A DNA stretch of 26,670 bases from CAZBWP01 sp964630265 (lineage in GTDB: Bacteria > Pseudomonadota > Alphaproteobacteria > Rhodospirillales > Defluviicoccaceae), in contig CAZVRW010000043.1 of assembly GCA_964630265.1 (NCBI GenBank), positions 1 through 26,670 on the forward strand. Direction: 5' to 3'. Made by a program: the position numbers and the translations under genes. How positions within the stretch are numbered: position 1 is the stretch's first letter; each line of letters starts with the position of its first letter. The notes beneath the pieces were generated by a model that saw only the letters and a program-made list of their open reading frames with translations, did not search any database and had not been told where the DNA came from. Below are positions 16,988 to 24,590 of the stretch, piece after piece.

Positions 16988-17578
16988 TCACGGCCGGGCG
17001 AGCAGCATCAGCGCCGGGGTGACCAACACCTCGATGGCGGCGGCGACGATCAGCATCGGCAGCAGCAGGCGGAGATACAGTCGCCACGCCTCGCGCAGGA
17101 TCGGCCGGAGGGTCACCCCCGGGCGGCTCAGGCGGCGGACGGCGGCGATGCCGAGGCGCAGCCCCATGGCGGCGCCCAGCAGCGCCGCCGTCAGTTCGAT
17201 GATGCCGTGCGGCAGCAGCCCGGCGGCGAGAACCAGCGGTCCGCCCACCGCCAGGATCTTCGCCGCAACGATCTGCAGGATCATGCCGTTGAGCAGCAGG
17301 AAGGCCACCGGCACGAGACCGAAGGCGATGCCGAGGAAGGTCATGGCCAGGATCTTCACCGTGTTGTTGACGGCGATCAGCAAGAACAGCTGAAACGGCG
17401 ACAGATCGCGGAGAGTGGCGACCAGTTCTTCCAACTGCTCGCCGACAGTGGCGGCGGCGTCGGGGGCGAAGACGCCGCGGAGAACGCCGAGCAGCACGCC
17501 GAAGGCCAGCAGGCCGGCGCTGGCCACGACGAACGGCCACAGCCTTGCCAGGGTGACGCGGAGGGGCGGCGGGGTCAT
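16988..17578 (-). CDS. SpoIIM-like (stage II sporulation protein M family) membrane protein
   Basis: This 196-residue integral membrane protein matches the SpoIIM/DUF95 family. Hallmarks are the segment NNTVKILAMTFLGIAFGLVP (71-90), followed by LLLNGMILQIV, and LPHGIIELTAALLGAA (122-137). Hydrophobic segments lie at about 14-32, 65-90, 90-110, 114-140 and 170-193. In spore formers SpoIIM takes part in peptidoglycan remodelling. In non-sporulating Gram-negative bacteria the function is not established, and I do not infer sporulation. No Shine-Dalgarno site is clear before ATG 17578. It sits between arginase and the GH57 gene on the minus strand, separated from GH57 by a strong GC hairpin, so it may be transcribed independently. 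Confidence 0.88.
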   Translation of the reverse strand: MTPPPLRVTLARLWPFVVASAGLLAFGVLLGVLRGVFAPDAAATVGEQLEELVATLRDLSPFQLFLLIAVNNTVKILAMTFLGIAFGLVPVAFLLLNGMILQIVAAKILAVGGPLVLAAGLLPHGIIELTAALLGAAMGLRLGIAAVRRLSRPGVTLRPILREAWRLYLRLLLPMLIVAAAIEVLVTPALMLLARP

Positions 17579-17608
17579 GGGACGCGCGGGCTCGGTCCGT
17601 GTCGCGAC

Positions 17609-17635
17609 GGGGCGGGGCGTGTCGCGCCCCGCCCC
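17609..17635 (-). terminator. Strong GC hairpin after the GH57 gene
   Basis: An 11-bp perfect stem (GGGGCGGGGCG / CGCCCCGCCCC) with a 5-base loop starts six bases beyond the GH57 stop on the minus strand, in the 63-bp gap before the SpoIIM-like start. No U-tract follows, so it is not a classical intrinsic terminator. It could stall RNA polymerase, protect a 3' end, or block read-through. Confidence 0.45.
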
Positions 17636-17641
17636 CGCCGG

Positions 17642-19765
17642 TCAGGCCAGATAGACCCGTTCCAGGGCGCTGCGGGCGACATTGCCCCAGCGGTCTTCGG
17701 CCTCGATGTAATAGCGGATGTCGCCGGCACCCACCGGCAGGTCGGCGGTGCAGTAGTCGGCGGTGATCTGCGCGCCGGTCTGCGTCGGATAGGGGCCGTG
17801 GTTGTGCATCGCCTGCCGGGTCTCGCCGGCGTCGGTGCGCAGCACGATCTCGACCCGCTTCAGCCCCGACAGGTCATAGACGAAGGTGCGCACCGTCGCC
17901 TCGCGCGGCGCGTCAAGCAGGCACCCCTGGCCCCAGCGCTTGCCGCCCGGGTTCTCGGGGATCACCCAGGGTGCGAAGATGGTTGGGCCGGTGCCGTCGC
18001 GTCCGTCGGCGGCGAGGCTCTCCGCGGCCGCCTTCACTTGGCTCCAGGCCAAGTTGGCGGCGTTCGTCACCTGCCGGTCCCAGACCTCCTGGCCGGTCCA
18101 ATACCAGTAACAGCTGGTCTCGGCGGTGAGCATCAGCCGCAGCACTTCCGGCAGCGCGATCAGATCGGGAACCGCATCCTCCAGGGAGTGGGCGACGTTC
18201 TGCAACGCCGTCAGCACCGCCCAGGAGTTCAGATCCGGCGAATAGGGCTGATCGTAGCGGCTGAACCATTTCATGAACTGCGGATCGCCGTTATCGGCGC
18301 CGGACCAGGAGCCCGGTTCGACGTGGATGGCATTCCCCGGGTCCGGCCGAAAGCGCTCCAGGTAGTCGCGGACGGTGGTCAGCTCGAAGCGCGCGTCCCC
18401 TTGCAGCCATTGGACCAACGCGCCGGTGTTGTGCATGTAGTAGCTGTCGGCGCCGCCGCCGTGGTTGTCGCCGTCCGAATGCAGCAGGAAGAACGGCGGA
18501 TGCTTCGGATCGAAGCTGCCGGTCTCGACGATGCGGTCGTAGACTTGGCCGAGGACATCGGGATACTGCAACGCACCGAAGCCCCCGCGGGCGTCCTCGT
18601 TGCCGATATAGCGCTCGGCGGGCACGCCGATGATGCGGTAGGTGCGGCCGTCCGGGTCCTCGTACTGCACGTATTCGGGCCGCAGCAGCGACGGCGCGAT
18701 CTTCGAGCCGGCCCAGATGTTGTGGAGCTGCAGCCAGTCGTCGACCGGCGGATTGACGCACTCGGCCGGGTTGGGCGGCAACATGCCCTCGTTCATGCCG
18801 GCATAGGGGTAGTCGCGGCAGGCGCGGAAACGGTGAATGGAATCGTAGATCACGGCCTCGACCCCGGCCTCCAGCAGTGCGGGGATCATCCGCACGTGAA
18901 ACGCCGTCTCCGGCGGGAACATCACGGTGGAGGCCTCGACGCCGAAGGCCTCGCGGATGATGCCGCGGTGCCATTCGACCTGCCGGACGATGTTGCGATG
19001 CGGAATCAATGGCATCAGCGGGTGATAGAAGCCGAAGGCGCTGAAGTCGACGCGCTGGTTGCCGAGCACGGTCTTCGCCTGGGCGATGCCGCGCAGCGAG
19101 TCGTTCCAGTTGGTGAAGGCGCCGCCGACCATGCCCTCGGCGGCGCAGCGGTTCAGCTGCTCGATCAGCGAGCCGCTCCAGGAAGTCGACAGGCCGGCGT
19201 GCGGCAGGCCGCCGTCCAAGTACTGACGCACCGCAGCTTCGATGAAATGGGTGTAGTTGCCGGCGCGCGAGCCGAAGATGCCGTCCTTCTCGCCATCCCA
19301 ATACTTGAGGTCGGTGGTGTTGTAGTACGGCTGGTGCATGTGCTTGTGGATGCCGAAATAGAGCTTGACCTCGGCACCGCCGGCACGCGCCGTCGCCGGC
19401 CGCGGTCGGGGCTGCAACGGCGCGGTGACCATGAGGGTCTCGAAGACCTTGACCCAGTCGCCGCCGCCGGCGCGGTGGTAATCGGCCTGCTTGCAGCCTT
19501 CCACCTGCACGGTCACCTCGCCCGGGCCCAGCAGGCCGGCGGGGACGCTAGCGACATAAGAGACCTCGGTGTCCGTGCGCCCGGTCTCGCGGATCGCCGC
19601 GTCCTTGATGAGGTGCTGCTGGCCGCGCGCATGCAGGATCATCTGCGGAAACGGGATCTCGCCATCGGCAGCAAACGCGATCTCGAAGGCAGGCGCGCGG
19701 CGGGCTGCGTCGCAGGCGATCTCGGCCGGCAAGGTGACGCGCAGGATGCGTGAAAAGACCGTCAT
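17642..19765 (-). CDS. Glycoside hydrolase family 57 alpha-glucan enzyme
   Basis: The 707-residue protein carries a GH57 catalytic domain, a family of amylases, 4-alpha-glucanotransferases and branching enzymes acting with retention on alpha-glucans. The diagnostic motif GIHKHMHQPYY is at about 138-148. The nucleophile region MFPPETAFH holds Glu286, and LLHSDGDNHGG (428-438) is the likely acid/base region (Asp431 or Asp433). Residues 1-130 form a separate N-terminal beta-rich domain, and the C-terminal part (about 600-707) resembles a carbohydrate-binding or immunoglobulin-like domain. No signal peptide is seen, so it is cytoplasmic. ATG 19765 with GGGGAG about 5 bases upstream is preferred to upstream frames. 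It follows the GT4 gene by 136 bp, supporting a role in glycogen-like glucan metabolism. Exact activity is not assigned. Confidence 0.9.
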   Translation of the reverse strand: MTVFSRILRVTLPAEIACDAARRAPAFEIAFAADGEIPFPQMILHARGQQHLIKDAAIRETGRTDTEVSYVASVPAGLLGPGEVTVQVEGCKQADYHRAGGGDWVKVFETLMVTAPLQPRPRPATARAGGAEVKLYFGIHKHMHQPYYNTTDLKYWDGEKDGIFGSRAGNYTHFIEAAVRQYLDGGLPHAGLSTSWSGSLIEQLNRCAAEGMVGGAFTNWNDSLRGIAQAKTVLGNQRVDFSAFGFYHPLMPLIPHRNIVRQVEWHRGIIREAFGVEASTVMFPPETAFHVRMIPALLEAGVEAVIYDSIHRFRACRDYPYAGMNEGMLPPNPAECVNPPVDDWLQLHNIWAGSKIAPSLLRPEYVQYEDPDGRTYRIIGVPAERYIGNEDARGGFGALQYPDVLGQVYDRIVETGSFDPKHPPFFLLHSDGDNHGGGADSYYMHNTGALVQWLQGDARFELTTVRDYLERFRPDPGNAIHVEPGSWSGADNGDPQFMKWFSRYDQPYSPDLNSWAVLTALQNVAHSLEDAVPDLIALPEVLRLMLTAETSCYWYWTGQEVWDRQVTNAANLAWSQVKAAAESLAADGRDGTGPTIFAPWVIPENPGGKRWGQGCLLDAPREATVRTFVYDLSGLKRVEIVLRTDAGETRQAMHNHGPYPTQTGAQITADYCTADLPVGAGDIRYYIEAEDRWGNVARSALERVYLA

Positions 19766-19803
19766 GGTGCTCCCCGGTTCGTTCGTTGGTTGACACTGTT
19801 GGA

Positions 19804-19840
19804 TCGGATCTGGCGTGTGGGAACCAAGCATCAGATCCGA
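19804..19840. repeat. 9-bp inverted repeat in the GT4-GH57 gap
   Basis: TCGGATCTG (19804-19812) and CAGATCCGA (19832-19840) form a perfect 9-bp inverted repeat separated by 19 bases, within the 136-bp gap between the GT4 stop and the GH57 start. The position, 39 bases upstream of the GH57 start on the minus strand, allows an operator or a leader hairpin. No T-run follows it. Confidence 0.4.
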
Positions 19841-19901
19841 GCCACTGGCACGACCGGGGCCGGGGCGGCAGCGTCCGGCCGACGCCCCCGATGGCACCCG
19901 G

Positions 19902-21068
19902 TCAGTGCACCACGACGTGATAAACGCCTTCGGTATCGGCGGCAATGCGGTCCCAGTTGAAGCGGTCCTCCACCGCCTGGCGACCATTGGCGCCGAGTGC
20001 CCGGCAATGGTCGTGGTCGGCGAGCAGCGAGCCGATGCCGTGCGCCAGCCCGCCCGGATCGGTGTTGACCAGGAAGCCGTTGACGTCGTGCCAAATGAAT
20101 TCGCGCGGTCCGCCGGCCAGCGTGGCGACGACGGGCTTGCCCGCAGCCCACGCCTCAAGCACGACGATGCCGAAGGGCTCGTTGCGGCTGGGCACGGCGA
20201 CGATGTCGCAGGCGCGCATCAGGTCGACGTACTCCGCGCGCGGCAGGGCGCCGAGGAAGAGGATCGTGCCCTCGGCACCGACCTCCCGCGCCCGGTGCAC
20301 GACGAAGTCCTTCTCCGGCCCCTCGCCGGCGATGATGAAGCGCACGTCGGGATAGACGTGACGGACCATCGGCACGGCCTCGACCAGCATGTCCATGCCT
20401 TTCTGCAGTGTCATCCGGCCCGGCGAGAAGATCGTCGGCGCCAGCGGCGCGATGCTGTAGCGTCCCTTGACGAAGGCGGGATCGACGACGCCGTCGAATT
20501 CGCGGTAGCTGACGCCGTTCGGCACCACGTGAATCTTGCTGTCGGCGATGCCATAGATGCGCCGCAATTCCTCCGCGAGGAAATGGCTGACGGCGATGAC
20601 CACCGAGGCGTTGTGGCAGCCCGCGGCCTCGGCGTCGCGGATCCAACGGGCGAAGCCGTCGAAGAAAACGTTGCCGTCGCGGCCGTATTCCGTCGAGTGC
20701 ATGGTGAGCACGCCGGGGACGCTGAAGCCCTCCATGGCGTACTTCATGGCGTTGGCGGCGAGCCAGTCGTGGGCGTGGACCAGCTCAAACTTGCCGATCA
20801 TCGAGGTCACCTCGTGGAAGCGATGGGCCATGGCCTTGCACATATAGTCCATGCACTCCACGAAGTTGTCGCTGAGACCGTGATCGACCCGGTGATAGCG
20901 GACGCCATCGATGAGGTCGTAATGCCTCTGGCCTTCCTTACGTCGCGTGATCACGTGCAGGTCGTGGCCGCGGCGTTCCAGGCCGGCCGACAGTTCGGTG
21001 ACGTGCACGCCCAGGCCGCCGCTCGAGATGGAGTGAAGTGATTCCGAGGAAAACATGGCAATGCGCAT
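19902..21068 (-). CDS. Glycosyltransferase family 4 (glycogen-synthase-like)
   Basis: This 388-residue GT-B enzyme has both Rossmann halves. The N-terminal glycine loop ISSGGLGVHVTELSAGL (14-30) resembles that of glycogen synthases, and HAHDW is at 98-102. The C-terminal nucleotide-sugar half starts near FSPGRMTLQKGMDMLVEA (214-231). The retaining-transferase E-x7-E motif is NEPFGIVVLE (Glu297, Glu305). It most likely transfers glucose from UDP- or ADP-glucose, possibly to an alpha-glucan, given the GH57 gene 136 bp downstream. No membrane segment is seen. AGGAG lies about 8 bases before ATG 21068. The upstream gap of 417 bp contains a large palindrome. The exact donor and acceptor cannot be read from sequence. 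Confidence 0.92.
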   Translation of the reverse strand: MRIAMFSSESLHSISSGGLGVHVTELSAGLERRGHDLHVITRRKEGQRHYDLIDGVRYHRVDHGLSDNFVECMDYMCKAMAHRFHEVTSMIGKFELVHAHDWLAANAMKYAMEGFSVPGVLTMHSTEYGRDGNVFFDGFARWIRDAEAAGCHNASVVIAVSHFLAEELRRIYGIADSKIHVVPNGVSYREFDGVVDPAFVKGRYSIAPLAPTIFSPGRMTLQKGMDMLVEAVPMVRHVYPDVRFIIAGEGPEKDFVVHRAREVGAEGTILFLGALPRAEYVDLMRACDIVAVPSRNEPFGIVVLEAWAAGKPVVATLAGGPREFIWHDVNGFLVNTDPGGLAHGIGSLLADHDHCRALGANGRQAVEDRFNWDRIAADTEGVYHVVVH

Positions 21069-21485
21069 CGGTCAGTCTCCTGTTTTCGTCGCATGACGTG
21101 CCCGCGCGGCTTGGTTCGCAACGCTCTGTCGCCCCAAGGTCTTCTGATGTGGATGGTGATGACTGGCTGTTGTCGGGAGCGCCACAGCCGCCGGCAAGAC
21201 GGGTGCGTGCCGGATGACCGGCGATGCCGACAGCCGCAGGGGGTTTTCGCGCAAGCGGTGCGTGGACCGGGACATGGTCTCAACCCGCGAGAAAATCTGC
21301 ATGTTAGACTATCTTTTTGCACCCGCGAAAGCAATGCCGCTATCTTTCGCGGTCGCAAAAAAGGGTCCCGGCAGCATCGCGAGGGGCCCGGGCTGCCCGG
21401 CCGCCGTCCGGACGGTCCCGGCCTTGCCATCGGTCCGGAGCCAGCCATTGTTCGCCGGCCGCGCAGGCCTTACGTATCGAACGCC
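21069..21485. other. 417-bp non-coding gap between divergent genes
   Basis: The gap separates the GT4 gene (minus) and the FAD-linked dehydrogenase gene (plus). I see no persuasive gene: the open frames crossing it have no family-like sequence. It must hold promoters for both directions, but no clear -35/-10 pair could be picked. Visible structure is the large palindrome at 21314-21361, in an unusually AT-rich island (21290-21363), and a perfect 12-bp palindrome CCGTCCGGACGG at 21404-21415. Confidence 0.6.
21314..21361. repeat. Large two-part palindrome (48 bp)
   Basis: TTTTTGC (21314-21320) pairs with GCAAAAA (21355-21361), and CCGCGAAAG (21323-21331) pairs with CTTTCGCGG (21344-21352). The two stems are separated by a 2x2 mismatch, and the central loop is 12 bases. 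In total 16 of 18 positions on each arm match. There is no T-run in a terminator position in either direction. A bipartite operator, a cruciform or a leader hairpin are all possible. Confidence 0.55.
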
Positions 21486-22919
21486 ATGAGCACCTTGAAA
21501 ACAAAGCCGGGATTCGACGCCGCCGCCCTCGCGGCGATGCGCGAGATCGTTGGTACGGCCGGCTGGATCGACGATGCCAACGATCTGGAGCCGTATCTGA
21601 TCGAGGAACGGGGGCTGTTCCACGGCCGCTGTGCGGCGGTGGTGCGGCCGGCGAACACCGCGGAAACAGCGGCCGTGGTCCGCGTCTGCGCCGAGGCCGG
21701 CATCCCGGTGACGCCGCAGGGCGGCAATACCGGCCTCGTCGGCGGCGGCGTCCCGGACGGCGGCATCGTCCTCTGCCTCAACCGGATGCAGCGGATCCGC
21801 GCGCTCGATCGCGCCAACCGGACGATCACGGTGGAGGCCGGCGTCATCCTCGCCGATCTGCAGGCCGCCGCCGACGACGCTGGGCTGCTGTTCCCGCTCA
21901 GCCTCGCCGCCGAGGGCACCTGCCGGATCGGCGGCAACCTCGCCACCAACGCCGGCGGCATCACGGTGCTGCGGTATGGCAACGCCCGCGACTTGGTGCT
22001 GGGTTTGGAGGTGGTTCTCGCCGACGGCCGCGTCTGGGACGGGCTGCGGGCGCTGCGCAAGGACAACACCGGCTATGATCTGAAACAACTGTTCCTCGGC
22101 GCGGAGGGAACACTCGGCATTATCACCGCCGCCGTGCTGAAGCTGTTTCCCAAGCCGCGAACGAAGGTCACCTCCCTGGTGGCCCTCACCGATGCGCCGG
22201 CGGCGCTGGCGCTGCTGGATCGGTTGCAGGACCGGTGCGGCGACACGCTGACGGCCTTCGAGTACATGCAGCGGCGCGGTATCGACTTCTGTCTGAAGAA
22301 CGTGCCGGGCATCGTCGATCCCTTCGCCCAGCCGTACCCGTGTTACGTGCTGATCTCGCTGACCAGCCCCAGGCAAGGCGATCCGCTGGAAGCGACGCTG
22401 GAAAGCGTGCTGGCCGACGCGTTCGAGGCGGAGAGCGTCAGCGACGCGGTGATCGCCCAGAACGAGAGCCAAGCCGCCGCTCTCTGGCGCATGCGGGAAA
22501 GCATCCCCGAAGGTCAGAAGCCCGAGGGCGGCAGCATCAAGAACGACGTGGCGGTTCCGGTCTCCAATGTTCCGGCGTTTCTCGACCGCGCCCAGGCGGC
22601 GGTGGAAGCGGCGCTCCCCGGCATTCGCGTCGTCGCCTTCGGCCACCTCGGGGACGGCAACATCCACTTCAATCTCACCCGACCCGTGGATATGGACAGC
22701 GCGGCGTTTCTCGCTCAGTGGGACCGCTTCGACCGGATCGTCAGCGACATCGCCGTCTCGCTCGGCGGCACGTTCAGCGCCGAGCACGGCATCGGCCGGC
22801 TGAAGACGGTGGACATGGCACGCTACAAGACGCCGGAGGCCATCGACTTGGCGAAAGCCCTGAAGCGGGCCCTGGACCCCGCCGGCATCCTCAACCCGAC
22901 CAAGGTGATCGGCGGCTGA
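21486..22919 (+). CDS. FAD-linked D-2-hydroxyacid dehydrogenase (D-lactate/D-2-hydroxyglutarate type)
   Basis: This 477-residue flavoprotein belongs to the FAD-binding-4/GlcD-like group. The PCMH-type FAD domain (about 45-225) contains VTPQGGNTGLVGGGVPDGG (75-93), ATNAGGI-like NLATNAGGI and GAEGTLGIITAA. The C-terminal FAD-oxidase domain has the metal/substrate motif FGHLGDGNIHFNL (near residue 385) and SAEHGIGRLK near the end. It oxidises a D-2-hydroxyacid, passing electrons to flavin and probably to the quinone pool via ETF or directly. Candidates are D-2-hydroxyglutarate and D-lactate; the sequence does not decide. No iron-sulfur partner (GlcF) is adjacent. ATG 21486 fits the family N-terminus, but no Shine-Dalgarno site is evident. 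It ends 37 bp from the convergent tldD. Confidence 0.93.
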   Translation: MSTLKTKPGFDAAALAAMREIVGTAGWIDDANDLEPYLIEERGLFHGRCAAVVRPANTAETAAVVRVCAEAGIPVTPQGGNTGLVGGGVPDGGIVLCLNRMQRIRALDRANRTITVEAGVILADLQAAADDAGLLFPLSLAAEGTCRIGGNLATNAGGITVLRYGNARDLVLGLEVVLADGRVWDGLRALRKDNTGYDLKQLFLGAEGTLGIITAAVLKLFPKPRTKVTSLVALTDAPAALALLDRLQDRCGDTLTAFEYMQRRGIDFCLKNVPGIVDPFAQPYPCYVLISLTSPRQGDPLEATLESVLADAFEAESVSDAVIAQNESQAAALWRMRESIPEGQKPEGGSIKNDVAVPVSNVPAFLDRAQAAVEAALPGIRVVAFGHLGDGNIHFNLTRPVDMDSAAFLAQWDRFDRIVSDIAVSLGGTFSAEHGIGRLKTVDMARYKTPEAIDLAKALKRALDPAGILNPTKVIGG

Positions 22920-22928
22920 TGGCGGCGT

Positions 22929-22947
22929 GGCGGCGTTGGCTGCCGCC
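22929..22947. terminator. Hairpin between convergent genes
   Basis: GGCGGC (22929-22934) and GCCGCC (22942-22947) form a 6-bp GC stem with a 7-base loop in the 37-bp gap between the dehydrogenase and tldD stops. Its position fits a bidirectional stop, but no T-tract is present. Confidence 0.3.
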
Positions 22948-22956
22948 CCGCCGACG

Positions 22957-24390
22957 TCAGACCGCGGTGCCGCCGACGGTGAGGCCGTCGATGCGCAGGG
23001 TCGGCTGACCGACCCCGACCGGCACGCCCTGCCCCTCCTTGCCGCAGGTGCCGATGCCGGGATCGAGTTCCATGTCGTTGCCGACCATGGCCACCTTGGT
23101 GAGCACGTGCGGGCCGTTGCCGATCAGCGTCGCCCCCTTCACCGGAGCACCGACGCGCCCGCCCTCGATCTTGTAGGCCTCGGTGCAGGAGAAGACGAAC
23201 TTGCCGGAGGTGATGTCCACCTGCCCGCCGCCAAAGGCGACGGCGTAGAGGCCGCGGTCGACCGAGGCCAGGATCTCCGCCGGATCGCGGTCGCCCGCCA
23301 GCATGTAGGTGTTGGTCATCCGCGGCATCGGCCGGTGGGCGAAGCTCTGGCGTCGACCATTGCCGGTGGAGCGCTGGCCCATCAGGCGGGCGTTCATTCG
23401 GTCCTGCATGTAGCCGACGAGCACGCCGTCCTCGATCAACACCGTCCGCTCGGTGGGCGTGCCTTCGTCGTCGACGGTGAGCGAGCCGCGACGGTCAGGC
23501 AACGTGCCGTCGTCGACGACGGTAACGCCCGGCGCGGCGACGCGCTCGCCGATGAGGCCGGAGAAGGCCGACGTCTGCTTGCGGTTGAAGTCACCCTCGA
23601 GGCCGTGACCGATGGCTTCGTGCAACAGAATGCCGGGCCAGCCGGGGCCGAGCACCACCGTCATCTCGCCGGCCGGGGTCGGCACCGACTCGAGATTGAC
23701 CAGGGCTTGGCGCAGCGCTTCGTCGGCGGCGGCCTTCCAGGTTGCCTCGCCGAGGAACCGCCCGTCGACGACGCGGCCGCCGACCCCGTGCGAGCCGGAC
23801 TCGCGGCGCCCGCCCTGCTCGACGACGATGCTGACGTTGAGGCGAACCAGCGGCCGGACGTCACCCACCGGCGCCCGGTCGGGGCGCAGGATGTCCACCA
23901 CCTGCCATTCGCCGGCGAGCGAGGCGGAGACCTGGACGACGCGCGCGTCGCGGCCGCGGGCGTAGGCGTCGATGGCCGCCAACAGCGCCACCTTGTCGTC
24001 GAAAGGCGCCGCGGCGAGGGGGTTGGCATCGGCATAGAGGCGGACGTTGGTGCCGAGCGGCGGCGCGGCCAAGGTGCCGGCATGACCGTCCTGCACGGCG
24101 CGCACCGTCTCGGCGGCGCGACGGATGGCGTCCTCGTCCAGCGACGACGCATGGGCATAGCCGGTCGCCTCGCCGGCGACGGCGCGCAAGCCGAAGCCCT
24201 GAGCGGTATCGAAGGTCGCCGCCCTCAGCCGACCGTCGTCGAAGACCAGCGACTCCGATTGCCGGTATTCCAGGAACAGTTCTCCATCGTCGGCATTACC
24301 GAGAGCATGCTCGACGATGCCCTGGACGCGCGCGGCATCCAGGCCCGTGCGCTGGAACAACACGTCGCGGACGAGCGCCTGATCAGACAT
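22957..24390 (-). CDS. tldD: Metalloprotease TldD
   Basis: This 477-residue protein is TldD, the zinc-bearing half of the TldD/TldE (PmbA) protease that degrades unfolded peptides and in some bacteria matures microcins or acts on gyrase inhibitors. The zinc motif HEAIGHGLEGD is at 257-267 (HExxxH form). The third ligand is probably the Cys in IGTCGKEGQGVPVG near the C-terminus. The terminal GQPTLRIDGLTVGGTA is highly family-like. ATG 24390 is chosen because GGAGGT stands 5 bases upstream; an upstream in-frame ATG at 24417 lacks such a site. No tldE/pmbA is in the window. It diverges from pgi across 200 bp. Confidence 0.96.
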   Translation of the reverse strand: MSDQALVRDVLFQRTGLDAARVQGIVEHALGNADDGELFLEYRQSESLVFDDGRLRAATFDTAQGFGLRAVAGEATGYAHASSLDEDAIRRAAETVRAVQDGHAGTLAAPPLGTNVRLYADANPLAAAPFDDKVALLAAIDAYARGRDARVVQVSASLAGEWQVVDILRPDRAPVGDVRPLVRLNVSIVVEQGGRRESGSHGVGGRVVDGRFLGEATWKAAADEALRQALVNLESVPTPAGEMTVVLGPGWPGILLHEAIGHGLEGDFNRKQTSAFSGLIGERVAAPGVTVVDDGTLPDRRGSLTVDDEGTPTERTVLIEDGVLVGYMQDRMNARLMGQRSTGNGRRQSFAHRPMPRMTNTYMLAGDRDPAEILASVDRGLYAVAFGGGQVDITSGKFVFSCTEAYKIEGGRVGAPVKGATLIGNGPHVLTKVAMVGNDMELDPGIGTCGKEGQGVPVGVGQPTLRIDGLTVGGTAV

Positions 24391-24590
24391 TGAGACCTCC
24401 GGTTGGCTACGGTGCATCTGATATGGCGAGAGCCGGGTCCGCTGTCGACCCGGGCTGCAGGGAGGGCGCCACTGACGGCTCGGAAGGTGGGGGACGAACT
24501 GGCGATGCGCCGGCGCCTCTGCTAATCTCCGCCGCGACGCACAGCGCCGGACCGACAGGGGGCCGGACCGACACGGGGGGAGAACCGATC
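24391..24590. other. Intergenic region between divergent tldD and pgi
   Basis: This 200-bp gap must hold promoters for tldD (minus) and pgi (plus). The least GC-rich patches are near 24405-24425 and at 24521-24528 (TAATCT, a possible -10 for pgi), but no matching -35 box was found. A G-rich ribosome site (24575-24583) precedes pgi. No repeat or gene is evident. Confidence 0.5.

Noticed and set aside
16946..19753. Long plus-strand open frame across arginase, SpoIIM-like and GH57 genes
   Set aside because: It runs antisense through three recognisable genes and gaps, and its composition is typical of a GC-driven shadow.
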